64,000 nucleotides of DNA from Syngnathus acus (taxonomy: Eukaryota; Chordata; Actinopteri; Syngnathiformes; Syngnathidae): the NCBI RefSeq assembly GCF_901709675.1, contig NC_051097.1, positions 4,020,539-4,084,538 on the forward strand, given 5' to 3'. Position 1 is the stretch's first letter; each line of letters opens with the position of its first letter. A program made the position numbers and the translations under genes. The notes under the pieces are model-generated. The model worked only from the letters and a program-made list of their open reading frames with translations, ran no database searches and was not told where the DNA came from. Shown piece by piece: positions 10,391 to 23,156 of the stretch.

Positions 10391-12285
10391 GGGGGCTAAC
10401 ACACATACACACACAAAGAATTAAATTAATCCAAGAAAATGCCCTATCATGATGTAAATTTAAAAACAAGAGCTGTGACAATGACTCAACTTCCTGACAG
10501 ACAGAAAAATGTCTGACTGAGGTCTACTCGGATAATTGACAATTTGTCTGCAGGAGGAGACTGAATCATCTTAAATTGTCAACTGAACCAGATAGTGATG
10601 GCTTTGCCTCTTTTCTGTGGGAATATCCCGTGTGTATAACTATGTTAGATGTGGCTCAAAAGAACAACAAATGGGTAGAATTGTCAGTTTTCTAAAGGGC
10701 ATTTTGCCTGGTTGGTACAAATAAATATGATATGTTACATCATTATTATTATGTTCTTCCTGCACGAGTGTCATTGTCCACAGAAGAAGAAAATCAATGT
10801 AATGCAACATGGGAAAGCTGTACAAAATTATACAATTAGCAGGACAATGCACTTTTTGCACAATAGAAATTGTAAACTGCACCAGTAAACTAATTTACAT
10901 GCATGAAAGACCACACAAAATGCACTGGAATAAGATGAGTCATATTTAACTAACTGCAAACGTGCTTTGCACTAGTATACTATTTTGAATAGTGGACTCT
11001 GCATATTTTGGGGGGTTTGTATTGAATTACTTTTACATCTGCATGCTTATAAAGACCTAAATACGCCATACGTATCAATAAAGCTGAGAAGGGAGGTACC
11101 CGTTCATTATCCTTACATTATCATCAAATTTCATCATCATCATCTAAACGTTCCACCAGTCTATTTTCTGACAGGTCCCCAGTCGCAGGGAATGAATTAT
11201 GACCTGATCAGATATATAACTAAATGTTGTATTTTCCAATATATTGTTCTGCTGTGGCAATATGGAAATGCAGAGATTAGATAAAGTAACACAGGCGTAC
11301 CCAAAATGAGGACATTAAAATAAAAAAATAACGTCCACTGTCATCATTACTGTTTCACACAATATTCCATGATGATTGGGTGGGTGATGTTATTTCTGTG
11401 TCTGGTTTGGATATATTTTCTCACTTCTCTTTTCCATTTAGGCATGTTGTTCTGGTAGTCAGTTTATTTTAAACACAAGGAAATTTCATGAACTGGAAGA
11501 CTACGGTTTTATTTCTAGGTGGATCAAATATACTTATGTTTGTAATTGTGATCGGTTTGATTTGCTTTGTCATCATCAGTATGATAAGATGCAACTGGAT
11601 AAAAACTATTATTGGGCACCTGCTTACAAAAATAGGGGCCCTTAATCTCTTAGCCAATGCTATGTTTTAAGTTTGTGGGACTATTTTAGAAAAGAGAGGG
11701 TATAATGGTGAAAGTGTATAAATATAAATGAATATAACAAATCACAGTTTGATTCATACATAGTTTTCGAACTCCTGGTTTACATTCGGCACTGAAAGGG
11801 AGCAAAATGCTAAACTATTTGTTTTGTTTATACAGGTATACATTTAACTCCATTTAAAATGAAACATCAACAGCGTAAGTCTTCATTTTATGAAAGCACA
11901 ACTTAAATAGTGTGTCTTCTTTTTGGAGAAAATTAAAAATGTAGACAAAGAGCAAAAAAACAAAAACATTATAACAATACAAATGGCACTTGTTATTGCT
12001 TGAGCTCCATTATCTCGAGTCTGGACGAGACTGAAGAGATACACAGTGTGAATTGTTCATTCAACAACTGTTTCGTGATCAATCGGAGAGCTGTCTGGTT
12101 TTCTCACTGTTGCCATTTCTAGGATGGAACAAAAGAATATGCATGTGTTATGATCACATGATCATGTGAACTTCTTCAGTGTTTTCCTCTAATGGTGTCA
12201 TATCGCACCACTAGCCTTTTCACACGCACTGAAAGAAGCAAAGTGGATATTTTTGTTGTTATGCTGGTTGATTGTAAAAAATATA
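10391..12285. other. Intergenic, no gene seen
   Basis: AT-rich DNA upstream of spp1. The short open frames at 10985-11284 and around 11470-11670 show no signal I can tie to a family. An ATC run lies near 11122-11140. Confidence 0.4.
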
Positions 12286-12287
12286 TA

Positions 12288-12957
12288 CCGTAAATTTCCG
12301 GCTATAAACCGCACCGGAGTATAAGCCGCACCAGCTAAAATTTGTGATTTTCTTCGTTTTATACTTATATAAGCCGCACCGGACTATAAACCGCATGTGC
12401 GCACGAGTTATTTACAAAGAAAGACAGTACGCAGAAAGCCTTTTTAAAGTTTTAATCACATTAACATTTCGTTGTAAACACGGAAGTAACAGCACTAGCT
12501 GGGCTAAAGTTTTAATAATATTAACATTTCGTTGTAAACACGGAAGTAACAGCACTAACTAAGCGGGTGAAAAAAAACATACCAGTCAACAAAGTCACTG
12601 AGAGCCGTCTTTGTCTTCCTCCTGTCCACCGAAACCAGCAAAATCTTCCTTCTCAGTGTCCGATTGGAATATGCATGTAAAGTCGTCGCATGATCGCGTA
12701 AGGTTTTTAATGTTTAATTCCCATTTGTAAGAGAATATACACAAAGATGATTGTCAGGAAAGAGACGAATATTTAGGGACGCATAACTTTTATTAACATA
12801 ACAGCACAACAGCGGTCCACAGCCTTTTTATGAGTGTATAAGTGTATTAGTCATGAGAAAAAGCACGGAAAAAAACCTATATAAGCCGCACCGGACTATA
12901 AACCGTAGGGTTCAAAATTTGAGAAAAAAGTAGCAGCTTATAGTACGGAATTTACGG
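12288..12957. mobile_element. TA-flanked MITE (CCGTA family), 670 bp
   Basis: Ends are inverted: CCGTAAATTTCCGGCTATAA on the left and TTATAGTACGGAATTTACGG on the right, each flanked by TA. Inside both ends are several copies of TATAAGCCGCACCGGACTATAA-like subrepeats. TA duplication suggests mobilisation by a Tc1/mariner-type transposase, but no transposase is present, so the superfamily is inferred. An internal 60-bp duplication lies at 12446-12561. Confidence 0.75.
12446..12561. repeat. 60-bp tandem duplication inside the MITE
   Basis: Two adjacent units starting AAAGTTTTAAT (12446 and 12506) share ATTAACATTTCGTTGTAAAC and ACGGAAGTAACAGCACTA, differing at only a few positions. Confidence 0.85.
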
Positions 12958-12959
12958 TA

Positions 12960-15199
12960 TATAGTTTGTAGCATTGGCTTGAAATATATATATTTTGTGA
13001 TACTGATCCTGATACAACTCGTATACATAACTCGCTAAGAGTCACTGTGAAAAGGCCGCCACAAATACAAATAATTTCAATGAATTATTGACACATTTAA
13101 AAAAAAAAACATCTGAGCCCGGAGGAAGATGGTTGCTGGTTGTGTGATGGTTATTGTTACATTTGTATTTTTTGGTAGTTTTTTTGTGTAATCCCGCCTA
13201 TCTTAATTCACACACACCAAAAAGTCTTGCAAAATGTCTTCACTTACATCAGAGACCAGATCTCAAATTCTTCTGCACTCGATGACTGTGGAATTATACT
13301 TCATATATAGCTATCAAATTTCTCCACTCAGACTTGTGTCCTTCAAAAAAGTCTTGCATTCATCTTCAAGGTTGTCATTACTCTTAGGGACTTCCTCTTT
13401 ACATAACAGGCACAGCCAGATGATCCAATACTGAAATCTAGCCAGTGACTAAAAGATTCTCGTAATTCTTTTCCAATTTCCCAATGATTTATTGCTAATC
13501 TATAACAATTCTCAACACTGTGAGAGTGAAGGTTACCAGAATAGTTTACGTCCATCAGGGTGGAATGCCACGTAAAGGATTGAGCAATATGCATGTCAGT
13601 CTGGTAGACAGAGAATTGCGATTTTATTTTAAGAACACAAATGTAGCTTTGGATGACTTCTCCCTTTCTGTTCATATTGGACAGTTTCCAGGATGACTGG
13701 CTGCGTTTGATTGGCTACATAGTTTGCCTCACCAGGGCGTGTTCTTCATAGTTGCGGCTGTACGTTCATGTTGCCGGGAGGATGATAGGGTGGAAAATGT
13801 AGATATGTTTTTCTCCAGTTTATGACTTCAAGGGAACAACGTATTGCAAACCCATTTTAGTAAAGTTGTTGTAATGACTAAGGCTCATGCAACAAAATGC
13901 ACCACACCAATATTTTAAATGGGTCTTGGTGGTGGAATATAAACACCTTGTCAATACAAATGTTATTTGATTATGGATTTGATTTCAGAATTAAAATGAC
14001 CTGTTGGTATGTCACATTATACTCTACATGATATAATGAAATATTTTTTTGCACATAATTGAATTCCCGCTAGTGCCATGTTTTGTCAAAACTATTTTTG
14101 TTTGAGGGTGTGGCTGCAGAGGGCCTGCATGAGTTATTTGTGTCTGTAAAGATGGACGCTGTGGTTGTGTTGTGGTTAGACTCAAACCAGACTTTTACGC
14201 GCTTGAGAAATTTTAGGGCGAAGAAGGAGCAATGAGGACTGAAAAGAGAAGAACATCTAATTAATTTCCTCTCACTACAATGAAATGATCTCCAACGAGT
14301 GTTTTTTTTTGTTTTGTTTTTTTACAGCATTGATTTATATGCACATCTTTACCTTAATTATTTGTATATGAATTCTTTAGAGCTCAATTGTTTCACAGGG
14401 AACAGTATAACAAGAGCATAATCTCACATGAGTTCATTGTGGTGCGCATGCGACACAGTGTCATTGTGGCACACATCATTTTGGTCCCTCTCATTGTCCA
14501 CCAAGCCAGTATTATAAACTATGAAAGTCAGAGTGAGGAAAAGCCCGTCATTGTGGTTCCATCAACCGGGTTATTGTTTCCAAAACGATATCTGGAAAGC
14601 AAAACCAGAGACTATGTCGTGGCTTCACATGAGTTCCGGTATATTTTGAGGTTATAGCAGATGTCAGATGGATGAAGATCTAAGGATATATGTAATAGCT
14701 TCATGACAAGAACAGACTGTTTGTCAGAAAGCTCAGACGTCTATAAAGAATGTATGCCTAAAATTGTTGTTCTCATTTCATACTTTGACCGACTTGGTTT
14801 CTTGGTACTGTAAAGACGAAACATACAGTCAAGACATCCTCTACTACGATCAATGGAGTGGGAATAATTATTCAAAGTATGTGATGCGCCATTAATAGTT
14901 AATAGTTATAGCTAACCAGATAGCTAACCATAAATAGGTAAATAGCTTGTGAGAACGGACATAAATAGTATGAATGAACTAACTTACTGATGGAAGACAT
15001 GAAGCCACCTGCCCATTACTAAGCTTACCCAACTTGAATACATTGATTTCTCGGTGCCGTTTTGATGATGTTTTCTGTCTGTATTGCAAAAATGCCTTTG
15101 AGCATGACAAACATTTGTCATCAATTGTGGAGAAGTGCTGCATGCACTTTTTTATTGGTAAGAATGCATTGTCAAATCTTCTCTTAAGGTATATCTCTG
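12960..15199. other. Intergenic, unassigned open frames only
   Basis: Open frames of 110 codons (minus, 13343-13675) and 89 codons (plus, 14388-14657) are the longest here. Neither contains a motif I recognise nor has a convincing splice partner, and both may be chance. No RNA gene was seen. Confidence 0.35.
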
Positions 15200-15355
15200 A
15201 GTGCAACTCAAACATTCATCTGCATAAAAGCAAAATACAGGGAACCTAGCATAAAACACAAATAGTGCAACTCAAACATTCATCTGCATCATTAGAACTA
15301 TCAACAATGAGATGAAAGCAAAATTCAAGGAACCTAGCATAAAACACAAACTAAT
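15200..15355. repeat. Imperfect tandem duplication
   Basis: GTGCAACTCAAACATTCATC occurs at about 15200 and again at about 15266, and each is followed by AGCAAAAT..CA.GGAACC and CTAGCATAAAACACAAA. The second unit carries an extra block of about 25 bases. Confidence 0.8.
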
Positions 15356-15987
15356 AGTGTTTTTTCATAGATAAAAACAAATGTTTTAAGTTTGCTTATT
15401 CTCACAAGTGAAAAGCCTTATCCTCACGATACTGCATGTTTTGTAGAGCTGTTCTGGGAAATAACTGTGAAACCACCATTACACTAGGGACTTACCCCAA
15501 ACTGGTCAGCGTACTGCCCCATGGTTTAAGATGTTTATACTTACAGTATGAACTGATCATAAAGGCGCAGAAAAAAACAAGAAGTCTAGTCATTGACCAC
15601 AATCCAACCAAGTGGAATCAGTCAAATCAGCAAGAGATCACACATCTTAAGAGCTAAAACAATAATTGATTTGTAATTTCATTTCTAGTTTCACTGTTGT
15701 CTTTTAAAATGTTTGATTGTAAGTGTTTTTTGACAGTCTTCGGTCAAAGTACACAAAAGGTGAGGAACTACAGCACACTTAATATTCACTTCACAAAGGT
15801 TGCTTGTAATCTGTTTGTTGGGGTCTGTTCCAGGTAAATGCTGACGGTTTACAGCGGAAACACGATGTTGCCAACTTTGTGGCTTAGTGACCCCTGAAAC
15901 AACTATTTTTACAAAAAGCGGCCAGCAATAGTAATGTTGTTTTGTGGGGTTATTGGAGCCTTCTGCAGATTGAGACTTCCTCTAAAG

Positions 15988-16309
15988 CAGGGTTGTCAAA
16001 CTCATTTTTTTCGCGGGCCGCATTGTAGTCATAGCTTCTTTCGGAGGGCCATTATGACTGTCAACCCAAATAAATGTATGAGCACCTCATATTATATACA
16101 GTAAAAGCTACAAAACAAACTGACAAATAACTCGTTTTCAAATCAGACGAGTAAAAACTGGTCAAATATTTTGAAAAAAAAAAAAAGACATTAAAAGTGA
16201 AGACAATTTGCAATTCTAGTAATCACACACAAATTTGATGCACAATTTTTCTTTGTGGGCCACATAAAATGATGTGGCGGGCCCCCGGGTCTTGAGTTTG
16301 ACACCTGTG
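15988..16309. mobile_element. Non-autonomous hAT-type MITE, copy 1
   Basis: Ends CAGGGTTGTCAAACTCA and TGAGTTTGACACCTGTG form short terminal inverted repeats. Flanking 8-bp direct repeats are CTCTAAAG (15980-15987) and CTCTAAAA (16310-16317). Length 322 bp, no coding capacity. A second copy is at 22314-22642 and a decayed one near 58669-58960. Confidence 0.85.
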
Positions 16310-16317
16310 CTCTAAAA

Positions 16318-17279
16318 CAAAGGGTTCACCTCTCTGTAAAAAGACTGCAGATGAATTGTGCTTGTGCAAAGCTACTACTAAATATTATACGCATCCATAA
16401 AAAGCCGATTGCATTAATTCATCACCAACTTTCAATTAGTTTAGTCAGTCGGTATGTGTCTATTTTTATACACAAATCCAGTTGTTGTTATTGTTGTCCT
16501 GATTGTTTTAATTTTATTGCAGTCCTAAATTAAAGAATGTTTGTTTCACAGTGATTTTATGTTACCCACCTATGATTGTCACTGTGGGTGTTTCTGTAAA
16601 ATGATGTCCAGACAAGGAAGTGTTATGCAAGCATATCCTGTATACTCCTCTAAACATGGTCTGCTGTTACATATGTGAGCATGTGATTACATGTTTATGC
16701 ACGTGTGTTCTAACTCCAATTTGAAACATTTTAAGAAAAGTAGCTACTTCAGAACCAACACTCATGTGGCACTCATTGACTCGGCCAAGTGTAATTACAG
16801 ATCACTGCACAGTCCAGGCTGACACTCCCTGAGAAGAGGCCCGGCAGTAGGGCCAAGGAAACGACCATATATGGCCACTTCCTTTGTTTGATGAAGACCT
16901 AAAGCCTACCTCTGTGACCTGCAACAACCTTTTTAAATATGCTGGAAGAAAAATTAAAACACAATTGGAAATAGAACAAAGCATGACTAGGATGCAGGTT
17001 ACTTTAAGATGGAGGTCTCCAACCTTTTCCTCTAAGCGCTAATTTAACAGCATGGGGTGGCCTGGCACTTCTCAAAATTTGTAGGATGACTTTTATTTAG
17101 ACAGCTGATCTACTCCTAAAACAGCTGATTTTGTTCCTTTTCGCACACTCAGCTTTTCCATAGGTACTATAGTGCTACATTTGCTTGACTTTTGTGCAGG
17201 CTGCATGGGTTTGTCTCCCACTCACCGACTCACTGAATTGTTGTCTCTCTAAATATGTGCACTGCCACTCTCAAAAGTG
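16318..17279. other. Intergenic, no gene seen
   Basis: No exon, RNA gene or repeat recognised in this AT-rich spacer between two transposon copies. Confidence 0.35.
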
Positions 17280-17281
17280 TA

Positions 17282-17693
17282 CCGTATTTCCCGGACTATA
17301 AGGCGCACCGGACTAGAAGGCGCACCGGACTAGAAGGCGCACCTTCAATGAATGGCCCATTTTAAAACTTTGTCCTTATATAAGGCGCACCGGACTATAA
17401 GGTGCACCATTAATGCATCATGTCAGATTTTTATTCCAAATCAAATCATTCTCCATTTTATCTTTTTTATTTCAACTTCAGATGCAACAAATTACTTTAT
17501 AATCACAAAATAATGACCCATAGTTTTTTTGATTCACGATTCATAGTCTTCAGCGGGCCACTTATGATTGATTTCGTGACACAATGCTTCGGGCCAGTTT
17601 AAATTTAGGAATTTGGTCCATATATAAGGCGCACTGTTGGCTTTTGAGAGAATTTTAGATTTTTAGGTGCGCCTTATAGTCCGGAAAATACGG
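17282..17693. mobile_element. TA-flanked MITE (CCGTA family), 412 bp
   Basis: Ends CCGTATTTCCCGGACTATAA and TTATAGTCCGGAAAATACGG are inverted copies, flanked by TA on both sides. Tandem AAGGCGCACCGGACTA units follow the left end. It belongs with the elements at 12288 and 2583 but uses AAGGCGC where the former uses AAGCCGC. No transposase. Confidence 0.8.
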
Positions 17694-17843
17694 TAGTCTG
17701 CCTTTTGTCTGATGTTGACTGCTATAGGCTCCAGATAAGCACTGTAAGAAAATCCACGGATGCTCTGCTGCGAGTATGCAGGGGTCCACAAGTAGTAGAG
17801 GAAACGTTCATAATGATTTATTCAATTGGGCCATGTACTAGAG

Positions 17844-18521
17844 CAGTGGTTCCCAAACTTTTGCAGGCTGGCGCCCCCTTTGGCTCCCCAGTGAATTCCT
17901 AGCGCCCCCCCCCCCCCCCCAAGGCACATATGGAAACAAACACCTCTTTCTTGATATTTGGTTTGCTGCAATTTGAAAAGAGAAAGGTTAAACACAAATG
18001 TGTATTTCACAAATAAAACCCAATTTAGTATTTAGTAAACCAATTTATTTTTTAGCAGTTTTAACTGTTTCAGCAACATAGAATCGTAAATAAACATTCC
18101 ACCAGTAACCTTCATTGTCTCACACGTAATATTAATGGGATGGATGTGCTTGGTGCAGGGACATAAGCTTCTCAACATCAGGCTGGAACTCACTAAGAAG
18201 AAGTCGAAGATCCCCGCCGTCAGTAATTTTCAGTCGGTTTCTTTGCTTGGAAAGAAGCAAGGTGACTGCACTGAAGCCCTGTTCTACTAAATATGATGTT
18301 GGGAAGGCAATGAAGTACATCTTGACCTTGTTCCACAGCACTTGATAGCAGTCAGAGATTTTTTTTTGTAACCAAAAACTGGCTGGGCCAGAGCGGCGTG
18401 TTGTGTACAAATCGACTGCCGCCCCCCTACCGCCCCCCTACCGCCCCTTTCTTCCTCACCGCCCCCCCAGATCTTTCCACCGCCCCCAGGGGGGCGGTAC
18501 CGCCCACTTTGGGAACCACTG
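17844..18521 (-). mobile_element. hAT element with transposase remnant, 8-bp target duplication
   Basis: Terminal sequences CAGTGGTTCCCAAACTTT (left) and AAGTGGGCGG ... AAAGTGG-type right end finishing TTTGGGAACCACTG are inverted. A perfect 8-bp duplication TACTAGAG flanks it (17836-17843 and 18522-18529), diagnostic of hAT insertion. GC-rich runs with pure C tracts sit just inside both ends. The internal minus-strand frame keeps the hAT C-terminal dimerisation region. At 678 bp it is a deletion derivative of a larger autonomous element. Confidence 0.9.
18132..18410 (-). pseudogene. hAT transposase C-terminal fragment (ZBED5/Charlie-like)
   Basis: About 90 residues on the minus strand include FPTSYLVEQGFSAVT, LLSKQRNRL and DLRLLLSEFQPD, the pattern of the hAT C-terminal dimerisation domain as found in Charlie-type transposases and domesticated ZBED5-like proteins. 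The zinc finger and catalytic core are missing, and there is no ATG at the frame's 5' end, so it is a relic, not a functional gene. Confidence 0.75.
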
Positions 18522-18529
18522 TACTAGAG

Positions 18530-20714
18530 GATATCTCCACCCTTAAAACTGATGTGTTGAAAATTCAACCAGTTGTTTTACACACAGCAAATCTTTTTCT
18601 GGTACAAATACCCCCAAAAATGTTTTTTTGCAAAACGACACGGATTTGGGTCAAATTGTTCCAACTTCCTGGGTCGGTTCAAATTTTAACCCAGCAGTTT
18701 TAAGGGTATAAGACTGTGAGCTGGAGAAAATAGTTGGACAAATGAAAAAGATCAGATTGTTTGTTGAATTTACTCTATTTTGTTTTGGCAAGGGGTTTCA
18801 CGATAAGAGATCATTTGGATCCAGATAGATTTTTTAAACTATGATTCCACTTAAATAATGTCTTTGGATCCAGATACTTTTATTTCATGAAACCATTTCA
18901 TGAAATAAAATTGAATAAATACAACACATTTTTTCACTGTACTTTTTCTCTTGTTTTGATTGCTTCACATGCTTTTTGTTTTTTAAATTATTTTGCTAGA
19001 ACTTCATGCTTTGTGCGCTTTGGTTATGTGAGTGAGCATTTCGAATTGTCTGTTATCTGAGGTTTGGCTCATATTTCAGGGATGTTCCCTTTATATGTAC
19101 TAAAACATTTTCTTAAAGACGTCACTAACCATCATGTTTTTGTTTCTTCTTCCATTACACCACTTGGGAAACCTAATTGCATTAGCTGGCATGTACGTAT
19201 GTGTGTCTGGCATCATTTTGTGGTCGTAGGTGTGAATCTTTTTGGTAGAGAAAGAAAAATAGGGTGCGCTGGAAATATGTGAATCATTGTTTTCTCCCGT
19301 CATCCGCAATATATTATAATATTATAATGTATTACATTATTGCTTTTATTGTAATAAGAATGTATTCTAAATTTACTACTAATGGAGATATGTTTATATG
19401 TACAGTATGTACTGTACAGCACTTGTTTTTATTATTTAAATTCATCAGAAGTCTCTGTTCAGCATCCTTAGTGGATGCTTTCATGCAGACTCTTTCAATT
19501 TCACCGTTTAACCAATTGGAAGCTTTTGTAGCAAAACTTTGACATAAGAGCACACATACAAAATTTAAAAAAAAGAAGTTACAGTATTGTTTTTTTAGGG
19601 CAGTTTGATGGAGTAGTACCTCTGCCGCTCGCCTTCCTCTATCTAAAGTAGGCTTCAACTCAAAATAACTGATAACAGGCCAAAATGGTGAGTTTGCCTA
19701 TTTTAGCAGTTTTTGGATGACAATAATAATTATACAGCATTTTAGCATATAAACATGCTTCTAAATAGTAGTAATTATCACACACACATAAAATGTTCAA
19801 GGCTTGGTGTGGCCCACATTCAGTTTTTAGTACCTGTGTCAGTGTAATGTCTGCATTTATTCCCATTCTCTTCATATCCTTACATATGATGTATACAATA
19901 GCTATTTTTCCTTACAAGTTTCATAACACTGTGATGTTACATAACTGCGTGCATGTGTGTTATTTCTTTAAGACATGAAAAAAGAAAAAAAAGCACAAAA
20001 AAACTTTCCACTCCAGGTGCCAAAGATTCGACTGCGGTGAGATGACAGAGGGAGCTAAATATGCACTCTAAATGTCTGGACCTGGGAATAGTCTGCAGAA
20101 ATACGGCCACAAACTATGCTGTATGTCTGCCTCCTCCATATACGTGTATGTGTGTGTGCGTGCATGTGCGTGTTTAGGACGAGCTGTGGATTGAATAAAA
20201 TATTTTTCATTTACTTTTATTTTACCCCATGCAAGTAATAATGAGAATTTTTAGCTCCAAATATTTGTCACCGTAATATTTATATCTATCTGAGCCATTA
20301 ATACTCGGTCATGAGTCATGACCAAGGTCAGATTTGTTGGCAATTATCAAGATACTGGCCTGAATAGAATCTTGTGTGGAAACATTGCAATATTTATTTG
20401 TTACCACTACTTGTCGCTATTGTCCATTTTAAAATGCAGTATTTCCCTTAAAATGTTATACTGAGTGGTATCTGAAATGTTACGTTAGAGGGCAGCATCG
20501 TTCCTCAAATGTAAGTTAGGAGATCATCATGATAATAGTTAGGTATAATAAATAGTATGGCATATTTGTTTGTACATACTATCCAAAAATAATATATAAT
20601 AAAAATAATAATATATAAAGCAACCATTATTACTGTAGTAATTTGGTGGGGGTGATATTTTATTAAATTTTTCATTGTATACATAATAAAAAAGCAGTCC
20701 CTTTTCTATCTCCA
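18530..20714. other. Intergenic, no gene seen
   Basis: Contains a small perfect inverted repeat near 18878-18909 (arms TTTATTTCATGAAA and its complement around CCA), AT-rich runs near 19316-19340 and a GT-rich stretch near 20144-20175. No coding exon recognised. Confidence 0.4.
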
Positions 20715-20862
20715 CTTTTCAGGGGCAATTTGGTGCCTAACTTTGGCCAAGAGACAATTTAGACTTCAATGAAACTCGCATGCTTCATTTTGGAATGTGG
20801 GAGGAAGCCGACACACCAGCAGAAAACATTCACATGCACTGGAAGGACAAGCAAACTCCGTT
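20715..20862 (-). mobile_element. Decayed SINE fragment
   Basis: Shares GGGCAATTTGG, GACAATTTAGA, GGAATGTGGGAGGAAGCCG, CAGAAAACATTCACATGCA and CAAACTCC with the body of the tRNA-derived SINE at 1190-1548, in the same relative order, but head and tail are not recognisable. Confidence 0.6.
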
Positions 20863-21029
20863 TTTTAAGGCTGCAGTCTGTATTTGATTCTTGTGGTGAG
20901 TGTATTGAGACAACTCAGTCACCATCGGTCAGCAATATCTTGATAAAAGGGCATTATTATGCACCGGAAGCCCAAAGTTCTCTGGTCTAGTGTTAAAATG
21001 GTGATTATGCATGTTAAATGTACAAAAAA

Positions 21030-21100
21030 GGAGAGATAGAAAGAGAGACAGAGAGAGAGACAAATATTAAATTACAAATAAAGAAAGAAAGAAAGAAAAT
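21030..21100. repeat. GA/GAAA microsatellite
   Basis: Purine-rich run: GAGA units followed after a short gap by five GAAA units (about 21079-21098). Confidence 0.8.
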
Positions 21101-22305
21101 TTTGAAAGAAATATTTCTTCTCCTATTTCATTGTGTTACAGAAAAAAAGTGAGACAATACTGTCACAATGAGGAACTTGTGAAAACCACATTTATGGAGA
21201 AGAAGTTACTGATTATAATTTATATTACTGGGTGTAAAAAGAGACAAAATCCTTATCTTGATTGAAAATGATTAGAATAAGTCTTCATAACCAGAAAAAA
21301 AAATAGCATAGACCTAATGGAAGTCATCAAGCATGAGTCAGAGAGTCTGCTCATTGTCGCTGTTGTGGTTTGACATGTTTCCTGTGCTAAAAATGGTGCA
21401 GCATGTATTGTTGCCTCTGAGACTCTGAGAAGCGTGGGTTGAAACCCAACATATCCGTCACTACATTGGTTTTTCCCCAACCAAACCAACATAAAATGTT
21501 CAACCGTGTTCTCGAAGAATGATTTTGTGCTAAAACGTTAATTGGTGGGCAAACTTTTACATGAAGACTTTCCAAATCCGAAATGTGATCATTCAAAGGC
21601 CATTGAGCAAATTAGTTTGCGTGACAATACAGTCACTTCCTATTACTTACTATTTCCCTACCCGATTTTCTAGGACTCTGAGATACTGTGAAAGCAGTTA
21701 TATAATTTAAACTTCAGCATGCCTGAAAATGTTATTTTTGTACACGTTAAGAAAGAACATTGATTCTTTCCACAAGTCTTCTGTTGCAACACAAACCTCT
21801 GGGCTGTGGTCACAATTATTGTCGTTGACATTTATTCTTTGAACACAGGAAGTAGTCAGGTCTGAGGTTATTTTTGTTTTCTTATTCTGTGTTAAAGAAA
21901 GACCACATAATTTGAAAAATAACCCTCTGAGTGCAATGTTTAACTGATTATGCCTTGAAAGAAGTAAAAAAAAAACAGGGTGTCACGAATTTCATTTTTA
22001 ATTTATGTATGAATGAGACGTAGTAACATTATGTGAGTTGATGAGTAATTTTAATTTGATTACTTGACTTGGTAAAGTAACGTGTTAGATTGTTTGCAGA
22101 AAACAAGAAACAGCATCGGGAGCAGCATCACTGCTTATGACACACAATGTGATTGAGGATTTACTGTACTAGACAATTAGAAGGTAACTTTGCAAGTCTT
22201 CAGTAGAGGATACGCTTAATTGCGTTGGAGATCGGTATATAACTTATATTGCAGCCAAATAAGTACTAAATAAATATGATAAGTTGTTCCAGACGATTAA
22301 ACATA
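21101..22305. other. Intergenic, no gene seen
   Basis: Short unassigned frames only (for example minus 21253-21596). No splice-supported exon found. Confidence 0.35.
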
Positions 22306-22313
22306 CTCTAAAG

Positions 22314-22642
22314 GAGGGGTGTCAAACTCATTTTTTTTGCGGGCCGCATTGTAGTCATAACTTCTTTCGGAAGGCCATTATGACTGTCAACCCAAATAAA
22401 TGGATGAGCACCTCATATTATATACAGAAAAAGCTACAAAACAAACTGACAAATAACTCGTTTTCAAATCAGATGAGTAAAACTGGTCAAATATTTAAAA
22501 AAAATATATATTATTAGTAGTGAAGACAATTTTCAATTCTAGTAATGACACACGAATTTGATGCACAATTTGTCTTCGCGGGCCACACAAATTGATGTGG
22601 CGGGCCGTATCTGGCCCCCGGGCCTTGAGTTTGATACCTGTG
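22314..22642. mobile_element. Non-autonomous hAT-type MITE, copy 2
   Basis: Very similar to 15988-16309 along its length. Flanked by a perfect 8-bp duplication CTCTAAAG (22306-22313 and 22643-22650). Ends are GAGGGGTGTCAAACTCA and GAGTTTGATACCTGTG. Confidence 0.88.
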
Positions 22643-23156
22643 CTCTAAAGGCACATAACTTGGGGCCACATTTGTACTTCAATAGTAGGATGTTTATGAG
22701 AAGGGAGATTTAATTGGAATTTTATTTTATTTTATAAGCCTGAAATAATATTCCTGTTGAATGAAATATTGATAATAGAAATGAAATGTGCCTGTAAAAA
22801 TAAACCCGAGCAGTTTCAATTTCATTGTTCTACCAATATTACATAGCTTTCCACATCACTTACCTCTTTCAGTCGCACACTCACCCACACACCTTTACCA
22901 CTTTCTCTGCTGAGAAAGGCAATTCCAAGTCTATTGATGGGCGACAGTAATGCTGCCATTTTGGCATTTGGCTTTGCATAACTGTAACGCTCGCACAATT
23001 TCTGCTTCACAACTTGCTTTCTGCTTTGTCAGTAATTCTACTTAAGAGCAGTAGTCACATTTTTTTTGGTTTTGTCTTGAAAAACCATCACGAGAAGTGG
23101 CACAATCCTCAAGACAGGATCCTGGGCTGGAAATAGATGATCTATGGAAAGTGTTG

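Noticed and set aside
13343-13675. 110-codon minus-strand frame as a gene
   Set aside because: No recognisable motif, no splice-supported neighbours and AT-rich surroundings; chance cannot be excluded.
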